A stretch of DNA of 64,000 nucleotides, from contig NW_019091360.1 in NCBI RefSeq assembly GCF_001949145.1, forward strand, positions 3,884,324-3,948,323, read 5' to 3'. The position numbers and the translations under genes were made by a program. This stretch comes from Acanthaster planci. Lineage: Eukaryota > Echinodermata > Asteroidea > Valvatida > Acanthasteridae. Under the pieces are notes generated by a model. It was not told the DNA's origin. It did no database searches and saw only the letters and a program-made list of their open reading frames with translations. Of this stretch, positions 12,201-27,200 are shown piece after piece (the stretch's first letter is position 1; each line of letters starts with the position of its first letter).

Positions 12201-15200
12201 CATTTTCTTTTGATGAGTGACTTACAAACTTTCGCTGAAGTAACAATTACTGTTAGCATGTATGGAAGGTCTAAACTAAAGAAAACAATGGCAGTATAGG
12301 CCATGCTCTTGTTGTAGTGTAGCATGCAGTAATATGTCTCGGGAACATACTCAAATCCAACGAAATTTTCCACAAAAGCTGGGAGAGAGAGCAAGACACC
12401 CGTTACCCAGCTGATGAGGATGGTGATCAGAGCAGCTTTCTTGGTAAGAAGACGGCAGTATTTCAGGGGATGCACTATAGCAATGTATCTCTCGAGGCTC
12501 AGGGAAGCCAACATCATTGCGGATACAGTGAAGAAGATGTGGCTGGAGAAAGCCATGACGAGGCATACTGTGCAACTGTGAGGCCATCCGCTGTGCCGGA
12601 TGGCAGGGTAGATGGACAAAGACGGTGACACACCGAGGCCCAAGTCTGCACAAGTCAGGGATGTCAGTAGGTAGCCATGGGGGCTCCGAAGAGACTTTGT
12701 CAGGACAATTACAAACTGTATGATCAAATTCAGTCCATTACCGATCAGAATGAGGAGTATAAGCGTAACAATAACGGCCACTTGTACATGGCGCAGTATT
12801 CCATTGCAGAGTCTGTTTTCACCTGAACCTCTTTCCCATTTATCTTTATTGCAAGTCTCATTGGAGTATGCCGAATCCATTATCAACCTCTGTAAGACAT
12901 GAACCCAACTGTTCCATTACAGAAATCTGCTAAAAGTCCAACGGTTTCCAAGCACGACATTGTAAACAGTCCATCTTCACTCAAGAACTCTCAAGTTGCT
13001 GTTGCACTGTCGTACATTACAAGCATTGCCATTTCTTGCAAGGTTTTTGTAATCTGGTCTGCTTGGAGGTCCGTCTATCATCTGATTAAAAATGTCCGAT
13101 GCATGACAAAGTCAACAACAAAACAGTTTTAATTAAAAATACGCTTCCCTTGGTTTTGCATGCATCCCATTTCAGTCCTGAACATATCACGGTCATTCTG
13201 TCAATAACATATGACCTAGGCTGGATGCTTCATGACTGTAATTTTATCATAGCCAAAAGGTTGAACCCTTCTAACTTAATTAATTTTTCTCCTCTTCGCA
13301 AACCCTGTAGATTCATCAAGTAGTGGGAATTGATCAGGGGAAACTGTTTGCAGCAGTACATTTTTATTAATTACTTTTGATGATGGTTGATTGTGTTCAG
13401 AGTGATTTTCCCTTTGAATTTCTACTTTATCTTCATTGATGTCCATCTGTTTTTGTTCCAAGTCAATCATAATTTCTAGTGTAATAATCAAGCATTCAAA
13501 ACAATATATACTATCACTTCTGTGGAACCTGTTGGTTAAAATGTCAGATGAAATATTATACTTTAAATAATGTTGTAAGTCTACCAGGATGCCAGTAGTT
13601 TTAATGATAAATCTTTAAATTAATCTGAGTGAGAAACTTTGTTATGAATATGACTGCAAAGATTGTATGGATATTGTATTACTGTCTTCTGGTCATTGTT
13701 ATTTTACCTCACCTTGGTATCACGACCTTGCATGAAGACTTTCTGTCTGGTTGCTGTGCGATACCTAATATCTTAACCAAGAGGTCTATTTGCATTGAAT
13801 TGCACCCATTTGCTCAAGGTACATAAATAGGTTGAATCAATAGGAGTGGGTGGCTATCTCAGTGATTGCAGTACATGCATGTTTCGTGGTGAAAAGTTAC
13901 AGGTTTGAAGGAGTCCACCCGGCAGTTAATGTGACAAGGTTTTTTACATGCTTTGTGGTTCACTGTGTTTTTATTTTATAATGGACAGGGATAGTGTATT
14001 TGAAATTTTTCTACAGCCGTATGTTTCATATTCCAAAAATGCTAAGGAGACAATGGATCATTTAAAATGAAAGATTTCTGATGAATGAAAGCTACATGTA
14101 GACTGACCAGAGAACTTTGGAGCAGTTTTTACATACGACGAACACACATCACCTGGAATGAAACTGATGCTCTTTTTTTCTTCTTTCTTTGTTAGAAGCA
14201 GAGTCTAAAGCAGCTGACACAGACACATCAACCAGTTCAACCCCTGTACCCTCAGCTGCATCAGGTAATGTTAGGTCATCTTCCATTGAGAAGGAGACAA
14301 GACCTCCCGATCTGAACCAGGCAAAGGTTGTACACACAGATAGCCTAGAGGTTATCAACCCCCTGCGATTCAGCCCCACTGTGGATGACATTGATGGTAG
14401 GAATGGTGGGAGCAGAAGTCTACATGGGGTGGGTCACTCTGAAACTGGAAACTCTAGACATGGCACCGGTGAAGGCCCACCCATAAAATGGAGAGAGAAG
14501 CTGCCCTATGCCTCACCGAGAAAACACAAGGAGAGCCGAAAGAACCGTAAGAGCAGTCGTGGTAGCAAGCATGGCGCTGAATCCAGCCAACATCGTACTC
14601 ACTCAAGGTATGACTCGTCCGATTCCGATTCCTCAAGCGATAGCTTAGGGAGGTCTTGGAAGGAGAAGACGCCAGTCCGCAAGAGTAAACCTCAGAAGAA
14701 GCTGAGAGACTCTTTCTCCTCAGACAAAGAGTTTGACACTGACCTGGAGAGAATTATGGCACTGTCAGATAAGGCCGACGCATGCTTGAACATTGTCAAC
14801 TCTGTCTTAGAGATGTCTTTGGACAAGGAAGTTGACGAAGCTCTCCAGGAACAAATCCAAGCCCTGCAGCCTGGTCTACCGGAATCTGAAGGAAATGTGC
14901 ATCAACCAGACAGCACTGCTGATGTTATCGTAGAGAGCGATACAGACGTTCATTTTATCAAACAGATGGCTGTGCAGACGGTAGTTAATGCTATTGCAGA
15001 AAAAATGATGCGGGAAGCTAACAATCAAACAGTTGAGCCCAAGTATGATAATGACTTACCACTAGCAAATGGTTTTGCAGCGGCTCATCGGACAAACAAA
15101 GAACCCTCAGAAGGAGACTTTAAGCCTCCTTCCAAAGAAGACGCACAAGCTTTGGCAGAGATTAATTTGGAGGACATACCTCCTGTCCGTTATACAACAA

Positions 15201-18200
15201 CTGCAGAAGTAGAAGAATCCAACCCATATGTTGAAAAGGAAGCCGACAGGAGGGGGTTGAAACTGGATGTTAATATCCCTCCTGAACCCGCACAGCTTTT
15301 GTCACCTCGGACTTCGTTGTTTCGTGGCCCGGAAGACAAAATCTTTACCCTGGATGAAATCATCGATGCTCTCCCAGAATCTGCTGTGGATGAGAACCTT
15401 CACCAGAGCCAAGGTTCTGCCTCCCCTGTTGACAAAACACAGAAATTTACATTTCTAGGGAGCTACCGCCAAGCAGAGCCTAACTTTATTGACGGGTCTG
15501 AGCTGACAGACTCTCCCTTCCAAGATTCACCCGCTGAAGAGTCACCTCCTGTGGTACTGACTCGACTCAAAGACATCTTCATCCTGGAAGGAGACGCCAT
15601 GAGACTGGAAGTCCAAGTACAAGGTTTCCCAGTTCCTGAGGTGACTTGGTACAAGGATGGCACTGAGCTGCATCCCTGCAAAAATCTTCAACTGAAGTTT
15701 GATGGAGACGACACCTGGGCTCTGATCATAAGGAATATATTGGCTCGTGAGGGTGGAGTGTACACATGTACTGCTAGGAATAAGCTGGGATCAACATCAA
15801 CCAGTGCAGTCATTAATGTGGCAGGTGAGTAGTCATCAGTATTCTAGTTGAGTCGTCATGTTCAGTCTTAAGCCAAGATGTAAGCTATTCAAATTAATGG
15901 TAACAAAGTATTCCTTTGTTATTGTTTGCTCCTTGATGGATGACTGGTCTTGTGAAAAAAAACTTACGATAGACTCCACTACAATGCTGGTCTTTAAACT
16001 TATTATTAATCTCTGCAAATGTCTCACAATGGCAAGAAAAAGTCTCAATTTTATCATGACAGGTACATGTAATTCAATTTTTTTGACCAAGATAAACATA
16101 CATATAAATTGCACAGTACTATAGATTTACAGCTTTCTCTTTTTGTCTGATAATAAAACCCACGTTATCTTATTTCTAGGTGGCACATATATGTAAGATC
16201 ACTTTAATTGGCTTTAGCATTTAGTATGTTGGCAGTACATGTAAGTCCTGTATAATCAACCTTATCCTGCTCAGGTTATAAAATGTAACTTACATGTACA
16301 TGTATGTAGAAGTAACATTTATTCCCACCTTGCAGCAATAACAGCTGAAGTAGAGATAGAAATATGAAATGAAACCCAGATGAAATGGCACAGCTTTTCA
16401 CAGGTGTACCAAAGTACTTTGACAAAAAGACAGTTTCCAAAATGTGGTACTGTTTAATTACCTTTGCATTTGTGTCAATATTTGTTGAGGTTAGAATGGT
16501 ACTCCTTATGTTACAAGTGATTGTTAAGGAAAAACTGTGGTCTTCATTCTGTTGCAGGGCTAGCAGATGGCCCAAATGTTACAGATAAACGTAAAAAACA
16601 AAGTCTTCACGGGGGAAATCCCTTCAGCCCCACAGCCTCAATGTCATCTTCATCAGCCCATGATGATGACGTCTTTGTCACCAAGGCTAATGTCAGGCAC
16701 AACCTGCCAAAGATTCTTCTCAGTGTAGATGATAGTGCCACTGATGACATCACTTTAGGTGACAGCGGGGATGAGGACTTACAGGAACTTACAACTCACT
16801 TGACTGAAAGCATCCACTTGGACAGAAACTCCAATTGGGCCGACAACTCGTCGCCAGACATCAGCAGGTCAAATTCCAACAACTCTGACAAAGGCACGCC
16901 TTTCCGTCTAAACAAACGTAACCGTCCAGACAGTAATATAGAGAGTATTCGCCATCGGAAAGCTTTCAGGAAGCATCCTAGCAGGGATAGCATGACATCG
17001 ACTGAGCCGTGTTCGACAGGTAATTCAACATCTGAGAGCGATACGGAAGGTGCTCCTAAATTTGTTCAACCCGTGACGACGAGGGAAATTCTTGAAGGAC
17101 AATCTGTGAAATTGAATGTGTGTGTGACCGGTGACCCTGAGCCCAGTGTCCGATGGTTCCATGATGGATCAGAACTCAAGAGCACAGGCCGCATCAAATG
17201 TTCCCAAGGTACACATAGCCGTAATGGTTGTATATGGAGGCTGGAAATCTCTAATGTCAGGACTAGTGATGATGGAAGATATGTCTGCAAGGCAGAAAAC
17301 AGCATTGGTGTCAAGAGCTGTGGTGCTTTTCTGATTGTAGAGGGTAAGAAATCTCAAAAAGAGTTTGGCAATTTCTTTAATAGTGGCTTTAGAATCTTTG
17401 AACCACCAGACGTGCAACATTTCCTCAGATGAAGTAATTTCCTGGATTTTTAACTTTTACAAATTGAAAACAAGTGTACAAAGTATTTTGTGGTTTGAAA
17501 TTTCCTAGTTTTCCTCTGTTTCCCCAAAGGCACGCCTGGACAATATCTTACACCTTCTTGCCAGTATTATTTCTCTCTTAATTCATATCCAATCTTGTGA
17601 TCAGACAACAGTTATAAATGTTTTGTGCCGATTTATTTGTACAGAGAACTTTACAAGATGTCTACTGTCCTTTGTCCAACAAAATCAGAAGAATCAAGTC
17701 ATTTTCAATTGCCATTTTTTTAATGTTATACGTGTGAATTCAATATACCGGTTCATGTACATTTCTGTCAGAACTGTTATTCTTTGACCCCTCGACTCCA
17801 AATGTACAATGAAAGACCATTTCAGTTAATCATTAAAACATCAATTATTTGCATGAGAGCTTTGACAGAAGGGCATCTCAAATGGATTGGGCACACTTAT
17901 TCTAGACTCATTTCATTGAAACTTGACCTATTTGTTTTCCCTCAAAGAAGGAACTCACTATCCAGAATGGTCTACGAGTTTAGCTTCTCCCAAACAGTGC
18001 TGTTGAAATTATGCAGAGAGTGACTTGTGTTCCTGTTGCAGCTCTGAATGCCCATGATGGAGGTTCACTTGAGGAGGATGACAGGATTGTCTCCCGCCTC
18101 CTCATGGAGCGAGAAGGGGAGCAGAGTCATGGTGAATCATCTCACATCGAGGAGGTAAGTGTCTTATGACCACTCTGTGTTCTGTTCATTTAGCCGGTAT

Positions 18201-21200
18201 TCTTTGAGGTAGAGACCCGTCTTTGATAAATACGAGCAGCAAACTGACAGCAACAAACTGTTCAGCATAACTTCCTGACGTCTTGTCCTTTGGATGGGTA
18301 GGCCATAATCATGTGGACTGCATTTTGGTTCTTGCCAGGATTTGCTGAAGACATTCACTGTTGACTCAGACTATAGTGACTCTGGTGGCAGGATGTGTGT
18401 CAAGAAAGGTGATCAGGTGGAACTACTAGATGGGAGAAATAAAGACAGATGGCTGGTCAGACACAAGACCAACTCAAATATGGTAATAACTGACCGTTGA
18501 TAAGCAGTTGGTTGATTTTATAAAACTATGTAAATCATTTTAACCTTCTGAATGTGAGAGCAAACCTGATCTATTCAGGGCAGTGGTGGGCATATGAGGT
18601 TTCTGTCAAATAAATAACAGAGTCTGTGTAATAAATACAGATTACAATCTTTGCTGAGTTGAAAGTGTTTGCACCTAAGTACCAGCATTTGCCATGTTTA
18701 CTTTTAAAAGGCAATGGTACTTTTGGAAGCCCATTTTTTGTCATTCTTGACACTTGCTGTTACAGATTGGATACATCCCGTGCACACTGTTGAAGAGAAC
18801 TCCTTCCTCAGCCTCTGAAAAAGAAGAGAGGAAGATTATCTACAACTTCATCTCCAAACAGAGTAAGAATGTCTTGGAGTGATAGGGACTAAAAAGCACC
18901 AACAAAAAACATGTTTTTGAAATAAAAGAGTTTAAAAAGTTGGATTTTTGGTTAGAGATTTAAAACTCAAACTGACTGGAAAAGATTTTATTTACCACTT
19001 TTATCGCAGTTCGCATCTTCACAAACAAGCATTGTGTGATGTTTTGAAGTATGCTGTTCAGCTTCATATTCAGCTTCAGCTTCAAAAATTCCTTGATATG
19101 AGCAGTCTCAAATGTAAATGTCCCCTTCATTAAATTTTGTGTCAGTTTTAATGTCACAAGTTCTGTCTAGATCGGATGGATCGTTGCGCCTGTGTGTATT
19201 CCTGATTACCAAATGTAATCCTGTCTATGTAGGTATTGAGAGACGGCCCAGTAACAGCATGAAGCAACATTCACGTGTCAGTAGACACACATCACTCCAA
19301 GAAGGTCAGCTCTCTGAACTGGACGAGGGAAAGATAATTGAAGATGTACGTGGAATCTCTTTACATCCACATTTCCTAATCTGCCCTGTTTCTGTCCAGT
19401 CCAGTCACCAAACTTTCTTCCATTCCCCTACTAGACTAACCCATTAACAATCCCATGCCAAACTAGCAAACAGTTGCAAAAACCATGAAGCCACCTGGGG
19501 GGTGCAGGGAGGGCAACTTGCCTCCCCCCCACACCAAAAGCTGGATACACCGCTGATTGTGCCTGATGCCATTATCCCTTTATTCCCCTGTCACCGTTTT
19601 CTTTCTGCACACTTCCTTGAATCAACACTTTATCCTTTGACACAAAGTTCTAGTCATAATGGCAATGTCCACATCTGGGACTGCATCTGAAACAGGTATT
19701 GTTGCCTAGGACTACGTGTAAGTTCACAGTTGTTCATAAGTGGCAAAAGTACAAAGCTATAGCCACTAAATGCCCCGGTTTCAGATATGGCTTAATGAGC
19801 AGTCAAACACACTTGGTCTAACGTATTATTTTGACCTTTTATTACATGCATGAGTGTACTCTAGCACATGTACTTTTCACTGTTAGCAGGTATTTGAGCA
19901 TGTCCTCCATAACAAACCCCTCTGCTCGTTGGAAAGATGAATCACATATTTTCACCAAACTCATCTACTGTAGTCAGTTATTGCACCTGTTGTTTATTTT
20001 TCTTGCATGCTTCATTTGTGCACCTGCACTGCACTAATACTCACCTGATCCATCACTTCACCCTTCCCAGTTTCCTGAGCCTGAGGCAGTCCAGGTATAG
20101 TTACCGGTACTTGACTTTGCACTTTAAATAAATGTCTTCCATCAAAGGTCTGTTTCCACTCTATATGCACACATCCACATTTTAACACTCAACGAATGTT
20201 TTTCTGATGGCTGTTGACAAGATCTGCTTGGATGATTCATCAACTGCTACTTTCACCAAGGTTTTGTGTAAAAGATGGCAGTATATTTATGTTGAGCTGG
20301 GACACTTGGCTTGCACTTCAAAGTTGAAAAATGGACGTAAATTATCAGAACAGTTACCCTTTCAAAGCAACAGTGCGTCTTTTTAAATAGTGCATAAGGA
20401 ACAGTGTCAGTGTAAATCATCCGATTTGTCATTATTTTTTGGAATCTAATCACAGCAAAATCAAAGCAAAGTCATTTTGGAAACCCAACTATTTTGTCAC
20501 CCTTTTGGAGCAGGTCACATAAAGAATAATATTTAATCTCACTTCAACAAAGATGTGACAACTACTTCTGTTTCCTCCCCCCAGTCATATGATCCCTACA
20601 TGGCAGTTGCTTCCTATACTCCAGGGGCAGAACAGAAAGGTTTCATATCCATGACTGAGAACCAAGTCTTTGAGGTCCTGGATTCCAACAATGCTCTCAA
20701 TTGGCTGGTCCGTGGTGAGAATGGTGACGTGGGCTGGGTACCGGCTAGCTATCTGACTCCTTACGTGAGCGGCGGTCACAATGGCACCAGGCGGGGGTCG
20801 AGGAGTTTGTCGGAGGAGCGTGATGACTTGGAGGCAGAAGATGGAGAGGAAGGAGACAGAGAGGTTGGGAGTAAGGAGAAGGAAGCCATGTTGAAAAGAG
20901 GGTTAGTGTCATGTGATTTGTCGTGACCTTTTTCAGAACCTAAGTGTACTGCATTGATCCATATTTTTGAGTAAAGCTGGTTCAAGTATGCCCTCAACGG
21001 AAACATGAGTTAGACTTTAATGCCATTGATGCAGTGACAAAGCGCTAGGGGAGATGGTATGGATTTGTACACATTCTGCTGAAAATTCTTGCACTTCTAA
21101 GGCGTGTTCTACCTGCTTGATTTTTTGTTAAGTGGTCAGAAGAACCATCTACTGTTGCATCCACAAGAAGTTTGATTTCACATCCTGGGATGCTGGGATA

Positions 21201-24200
21201 CTGGTCAATCAGCCTCTAGGATTCCAGAATAATACGTTGTCAAGATAGACGGTTGAAAGTTAATGTCTGTTTTTATTTTGAATGAGTGTCTGGTTTTATT
21301 ATGTTCCACAGATTTGTATTGAGGGAACTTCTTGACACAGAACGAGACTATGTCAAGGATCTTAAGTATGTAACAACACACTTCATTCCTCCTATTCAAC
21401 ATCCTAACGTCCCGATAATCCTAAAAGGCAAGAAGGACGACATCTTCTGCAACCTGCAAGAAATCTATGACTTCCACAACACGTAAGTCAAATCAGAGTA
21501 GTTGGTTTGAGTCTTGGTATTGGGCACCTTTCAAAGTTTCATTTGTGTGTAGTTTAAACTTAAGCTAAAGGTAGATTGGGCTTGTAAATTTTTGCACTAA
21601 GCATCATACAATCAGAAACTGTTTATTGGGCCAGACTTTCCAATTCTTGTAGTTGAGCTTTTCAACATTTGTTCAATCTTGACAAATGTGTTTTCAGGCT
21701 GAATGAAATGATTGAAGCCTGGTACAGACTCGGCTGTAAATGTTGCACTTTATGTATTTTTGAAGTCTAATCAATTGCAGCTGTTTCTTTGCAAACAGTA
21801 AATTCCTTCATGAGTTGGAAGAGTGTGAAAATGATGCCAACAGCATCGGCAGAGCATTCATTAAATGGGTGAGTGGTATAACTACTGAAAACTCTGAAGT
21901 TGAGTTTAAGAAATATCTTCATAGCAGTGCTGATATGCGCCACAGGAAAATCCTTGAAAAGTTGTGCAGATATGTTGAATCAACACTCCATAATCTTAGA
22001 TAGAACTTCATTTTTTTACAAAAGGACCGTTGTATATGGCATAACACATGGTTGTTTTTTCACTGAAGTGTCATTTGACAAATGAGAAAAGGATTAACAT
22101 TGAGGAGATTCCAACTTTTTATCACTTTTCTTTTTCCTATAAACCAGCAATCATCGTTCATTGAGCTGCATGTGAAATACTGTAAGAACAAACCCAAGGC
22201 TGATGCTGTGCTGACATCGGCAGCAAAAGCATTTTTCCTGGTAAGTTTCACTCAGGTAGAAAGAAAAAAAAACACTATTGGACCCTGAGGATCAGATGCA
22301 CTCCCATTGTGATGCATTATGGGTTTGTGCAATTTCAGTCGAAAATTGGTCAATACATTATCGGACAGAAAAAGGAAAAAAACTACAGAGAAATTAAGAA
22401 GACCAGAACTGCCAACTATTGAGAGGACATGTTGTGCTTTATTAGTTCTCATTTGAATCCAGGTTAGTTTCCAGCTGTCATAAACAAGTGGAATTAGAAA
22501 ATGGAGTTGAATTGATAAAGAGGAATAATATGCGTTCACGTGTCCCCAGAGGGCCAAAGTTTTGTATAACTGGGATAGGCTCAAGTGAAACTTTTGTGCT
22601 TTTTTTGAAACTAAGTTAAAAAAACAAAAAGAGTCTTGAGACGCCATAGAGATGCCAGCAACGCATAACGTTTATTTGATTTTGTCTTTGCTTTCTTGCC
22701 ATCTACAGCAATACGGCGGTGGTACTGGTCCCGGTGAGCTGGGTCTTGGTGATTATCTGATCAAACCAGTGCAGAGAATTACAAAGTACCAGTTACTTTT
22801 GAAAGAAATCATCAAATATACATCCAGAGCTAAAGAGGACTGCCAAGAATTGGAGGTATGGCGTGCAAAATCTAACAGTAATCTGGGAATCAAAATTAAA
22901 CATTTTCAGGAGTTTATTTTATTGTAAATAACGGTCTGACATAATTGAATAATGATACTGCTTTCTTATATTGCGAAGTATCCACCCTGCTGGGTGCTCA
23001 AGGCTCACTATCATTGTCCTGCACACTGGGCTCACAACAATTGACCATTCCTGAAACCATCTCAGCCCCCCGGGGAGCATACTAGCTGATGCTGCCCTAT
23101 CAGGCGCACACGGCTAACATAACCAGATCTGCCCTCACAGGTACCCATTTTACTCCGGGGTGGAGAGAGGCACAAGCTTGGGGTAAAGTAACTTGCCCAA
23201 GATCTCAACATGCTGCCACCAGCTGGATTCGAACCTGTGACCCCTATGATCAGAAGCTACACACCCTAACCACTTGGGTCACATGCCCCCCCAATTTGAT
23301 CGACTTTAATTGAATACATGGATTAGAATGGACAGATTTGCCCCAGGATAGCATAGTCACAGAATATTACTTAATTGTTAGATAATTCGACATTTTTCGG
23401 TCACCCTTTATGTGGATTCCAGTCCTATTAAGTGCTTAAACAACAGTTTTACAGATTGCATTGCTTCTCACTTTGTTAAAGTTGGTTTCGCTGTGTTTTG
23501 AAGTTTGGACTCCTGTAATGGGACTGTGGATTTTATCTTACAGTTGGCGCTGAATGGGATGATTGAGGTACCAAAGAGAGCTAACGATTTGATGTATCTG
23601 AATCTGATTGAAGGATTCCAGGTAAGACATCAACTCATTTCTGGAAGTCTTACCGATGTTCCCTTGGATATGGCAGCTTGTCACTTGGGGTTTGGCTTGG
23701 AGGTCTAAATGTCTAAAGCATCTACATATGCAATGAAAAAGTTTGTTGTATTTAAACTGCGTGAAGGGTTTTCTGTTAACAACGTGAACATTACAAATTC
23801 AGAATAAACTAATGTAGCTATAGGTGTAGTAACTAAATGGTTCATTTAGTGCACTGGCCTTATGCAGGTTTCGTTCTCTACTTACTTTTCCTCCAGCGTG
23901 ATGTGACTGAACTGGGTAAACTTTACCGTCAAGACTGCTTCTCTGCCTGGTCAGGCAAACCCAAGGGACGAGGCAAGGAGAGGCATCTCTTCCTATTCAA
24001 GGATATTCTTCTCTTCACCAAGCCCAAGAAGGAGGTCAAGGGAGATGTTGTAGGCTACATCTACAAGAGCCACTTGATGGTAGGCAATGCTTGATGTGCA
24101 ACCGTACCGGTACCTACTTGGAGCTACTTTTCAGACTGCAATATATTGAGATCCACTGGAACCCCAACCCCTCTAGTCATTTTTGCCAGAAGCCTTTGAA

Positions 24201-27200
24201 CAATGGCAGTTAAAATCTTGCTAGTCAAGTTCCATGTGCTGATTCCTTAGGAGGTTAAAGTCATTAACAGATATTTCTGTGAGGAAAACTACAGACGCTT
24301 TTTCATTACTAAAGGCTCAGTGAAATCGTTCAACACCAAATTGTTTTCCTTTATTGCATCAGAAAAAAAGAGACAGAGCAAATTTATAATGAAGTTATCC
24401 AACTACAAAACTATTTTTGAGACACTTTAAAACCTTGTCCGAAATTGAACCTAGGTTATTTGAATTGTTTTTTGTTTTAGGTTGGTGCTCTGCATGTCTC
24501 TGAAGATCAGTCAGATGAGAGACGGTTTGAACTTTCATCACAGGGAAGACTGTCACCAACGACAATCCTGGTAAGTTGTCATGTTGTCCATTGCTTCGTT
24601 TCTCTGTCTGGAGCTTTAATCAGCAGTCATTCAGCAGGTGAAATTTCTATATAAAATATATATGGCAGGTTCCTCAAAATATGGACAAGATATAGATAAT
24701 GGTCGACTTTGGGGACTCATTTTTCCTGCAGTCGGCAGTTGCGAACGTCATTCGATTCTGTCAAAAAAAATCAATTGCAAAAAGCAGCGAATAAAATCAA
24801 AATCGATGTACAACACACGCTTTAAAGAAAGTGCAGAAAAGCACCCCCAAACCATCATCCCTTTACGACTGGACCAATCACATTTTCTTAAAGTACGTTT
24901 CCGGAAAACGTAGTCCAAAATATCGATAGTGGGGTTTTGCTGCATCATGGGCTGTTTGACCTTTGCCCTCTTTTTCATTCAGTATTTATGAGCCCCTCCA
25001 TCCAATGGCGATGCTCCGGGATTTTTCTCTTCGTACCAAGGTTTCTCAAAAGAAAATCATTCATACTGAATAACGTTCACAAAAAAAATGATGTCCAAGA
25101 CGTAAAATACGATTCATGATGAAAATCTAATGCTCAGAGTTGTTGATTCTAATTTAATAAGCGCTTTAACATACATCAGTTGAAAAATATACTGAATTCT
25201 CCTTTTTGTTGAGAGAAGTTTTGAAGTCCTCTGGTGTAAATACTTTTTGACCTAAAACTTTAAATTAATTCAGCTCTATTTAATTTGCAATGGTAGCCAA
25301 CCAAATGCCCACCAAATGTACACAGTATGCCTAATTATCCCCAAATGATCATTTTCATAAATCTGAAGGTGCTAATTTGTATTTTACTTTTTAGAAGTTT
25401 TGAAAAATGACATTTGGAGTTTCATTGTGGTCCATTTTATGAAGAACATGCCATAAACATGTGTACTAAGCATATGTTTAACAGTGAGATGTGTTTATTT
25501 TGTACCAGCCGTAACTAATGGTTTTATGACTTGTAAAGATGCAACAAAAGCATTGAATTGATAATTAATATTAAACATAGAAACAAAGTAGGCACATCAC
25601 TGGAGTTATTAGCTTTGTATAGAAACAATCACATTCCTGAGGATTTGTGAGCCCGTGTTTGTAGAAATATTCAACCTGAATTTCCTATTTTCTGCTTATT
25701 ATGCATTTAGGCCAAGACAAAGTATGTGAAGGAGGCTTGGGTGAAATCTCTGCGTGACTTGATAGCAGAGGTCCCCAGAGAACTTCGTGAAGGAAAGTCC
25801 TCCAGCGAAAGACGCTTTGGTATGTATAGCATTCCTCAAACTTGCTGATGCCAGGTAGTGGGTAACTTGCTTAGTACTTACTTGTTTATGCAATTTGTTT
25901 GGGCAAAAAATAGTTCTGCAGTTCAGAAATATGTCGGCCTAAGTTCTTGGCATAGAAAAGAAGCATAGCTGAGCGTAAAAGGCAAAACTTAGTGTGTTGA
26001 TTTTTTTAGCAGATTTGTCATTTTGTAATTTTTTTTTAAAGAATTTGTTGATATGAAAAATTGAATTTGTTAAATTGGACACATTTAATCTGTAACACAT
26101 TATGTGTCATGCGGAGCAATCCCTTAATTTTGTCACATTTTGCTTCATTGTTTGACTTGCTGTTTGCTGCAAACATCTTGTTTGGTTCGCCTAGTCATAT
26201 CGTCAGTTTTATCAGCATTGCATTTGTTTATTGTGTTTTGATTCATATTTTATTTCCATTTATAAAGGCGAAAATAGCTTAAATGCAATACATTTTGCCT
26301 AGCAAAGATTGGGATTGATGTGGTGTCCAATTTTATTTTCAAGCAAACCTGGGATTGTTAGAGATGATTTGTTTTACCATTCCAAGAGTAATGCAATACG
26401 CTCCTCTACAGATGACAATGTATTATGCACTGTGCATTTTGCTCTCATCTGGTGCGTTCTGTTGAACATACCGTGCTGTTGAGCATACCGCACACAGGTT
26501 AATCAGGTTGCTTGAAGATAAATTGAGTGTCCTAATACTGGAATACATGGATCACAGAAACTGTGGGTGTTCACTTGGTGTGTGGGGTTCAAATGAACTG
26601 GTTTTACTCTTGACGATATTATTCCTTGGTTCACTAATATTGTGTGTTTTGTTACTTTCAAATTCAGGTGTTGCCCAGCATAGCACTATCACTCTAACAC
26701 TAATTTATTGACAACAGAAATTACAACTTTTGCTGTATTTTTGACTGGATATGTAACCTTTGACTTATTCCAAAATTAACAAAATTTCAAACTAATTGCT
26801 CTGTAAAAGAGAAGAAAAAAAGTTTTAACAATGGTGTGAAAAAAATATTTGTTGCCCTTTTGTTTATTTTTTATTCTTTCCTCAAATTTTGCAGCAGTGA
26901 GTTTTTGTTCAAAGCTTGCCAAGTGTTTGAGCAAAGATTTCCGTTGCCATAGTTTTGATTTGCCCATTGTGTGTTCCACCATTTTCCTCTCATGAACACG
27001 TTTGCTGTGACGGGATTCGTTTGTATACCGCCCTCCATCCTCAGACCACTCACCTATCATCCCGCGTAAACGTCGTGCCACTTCCATGCTCTTATCCGGA
27101 AGCTCCTTGTCCTCATCTCAGTTGGAACCAGGTATTGCGTAGCGATTCCACTAGGAATTGTAGTCACTCCACAGGGAATGTTTTCGGGAAGAAGTTGTTA

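Larger units (their letters stand above)
7305..14195 (+). other. Intron 6, host of an antisense GPCR gene
   Basis: 6.9 kb intron with the assembly gap (8871-9831), a fold-back repeat (about 10286-10935) and the minus-strand GPCR (11786-12880). I find no obscurin exon in the remaining sequence. Confidence 0.7.
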
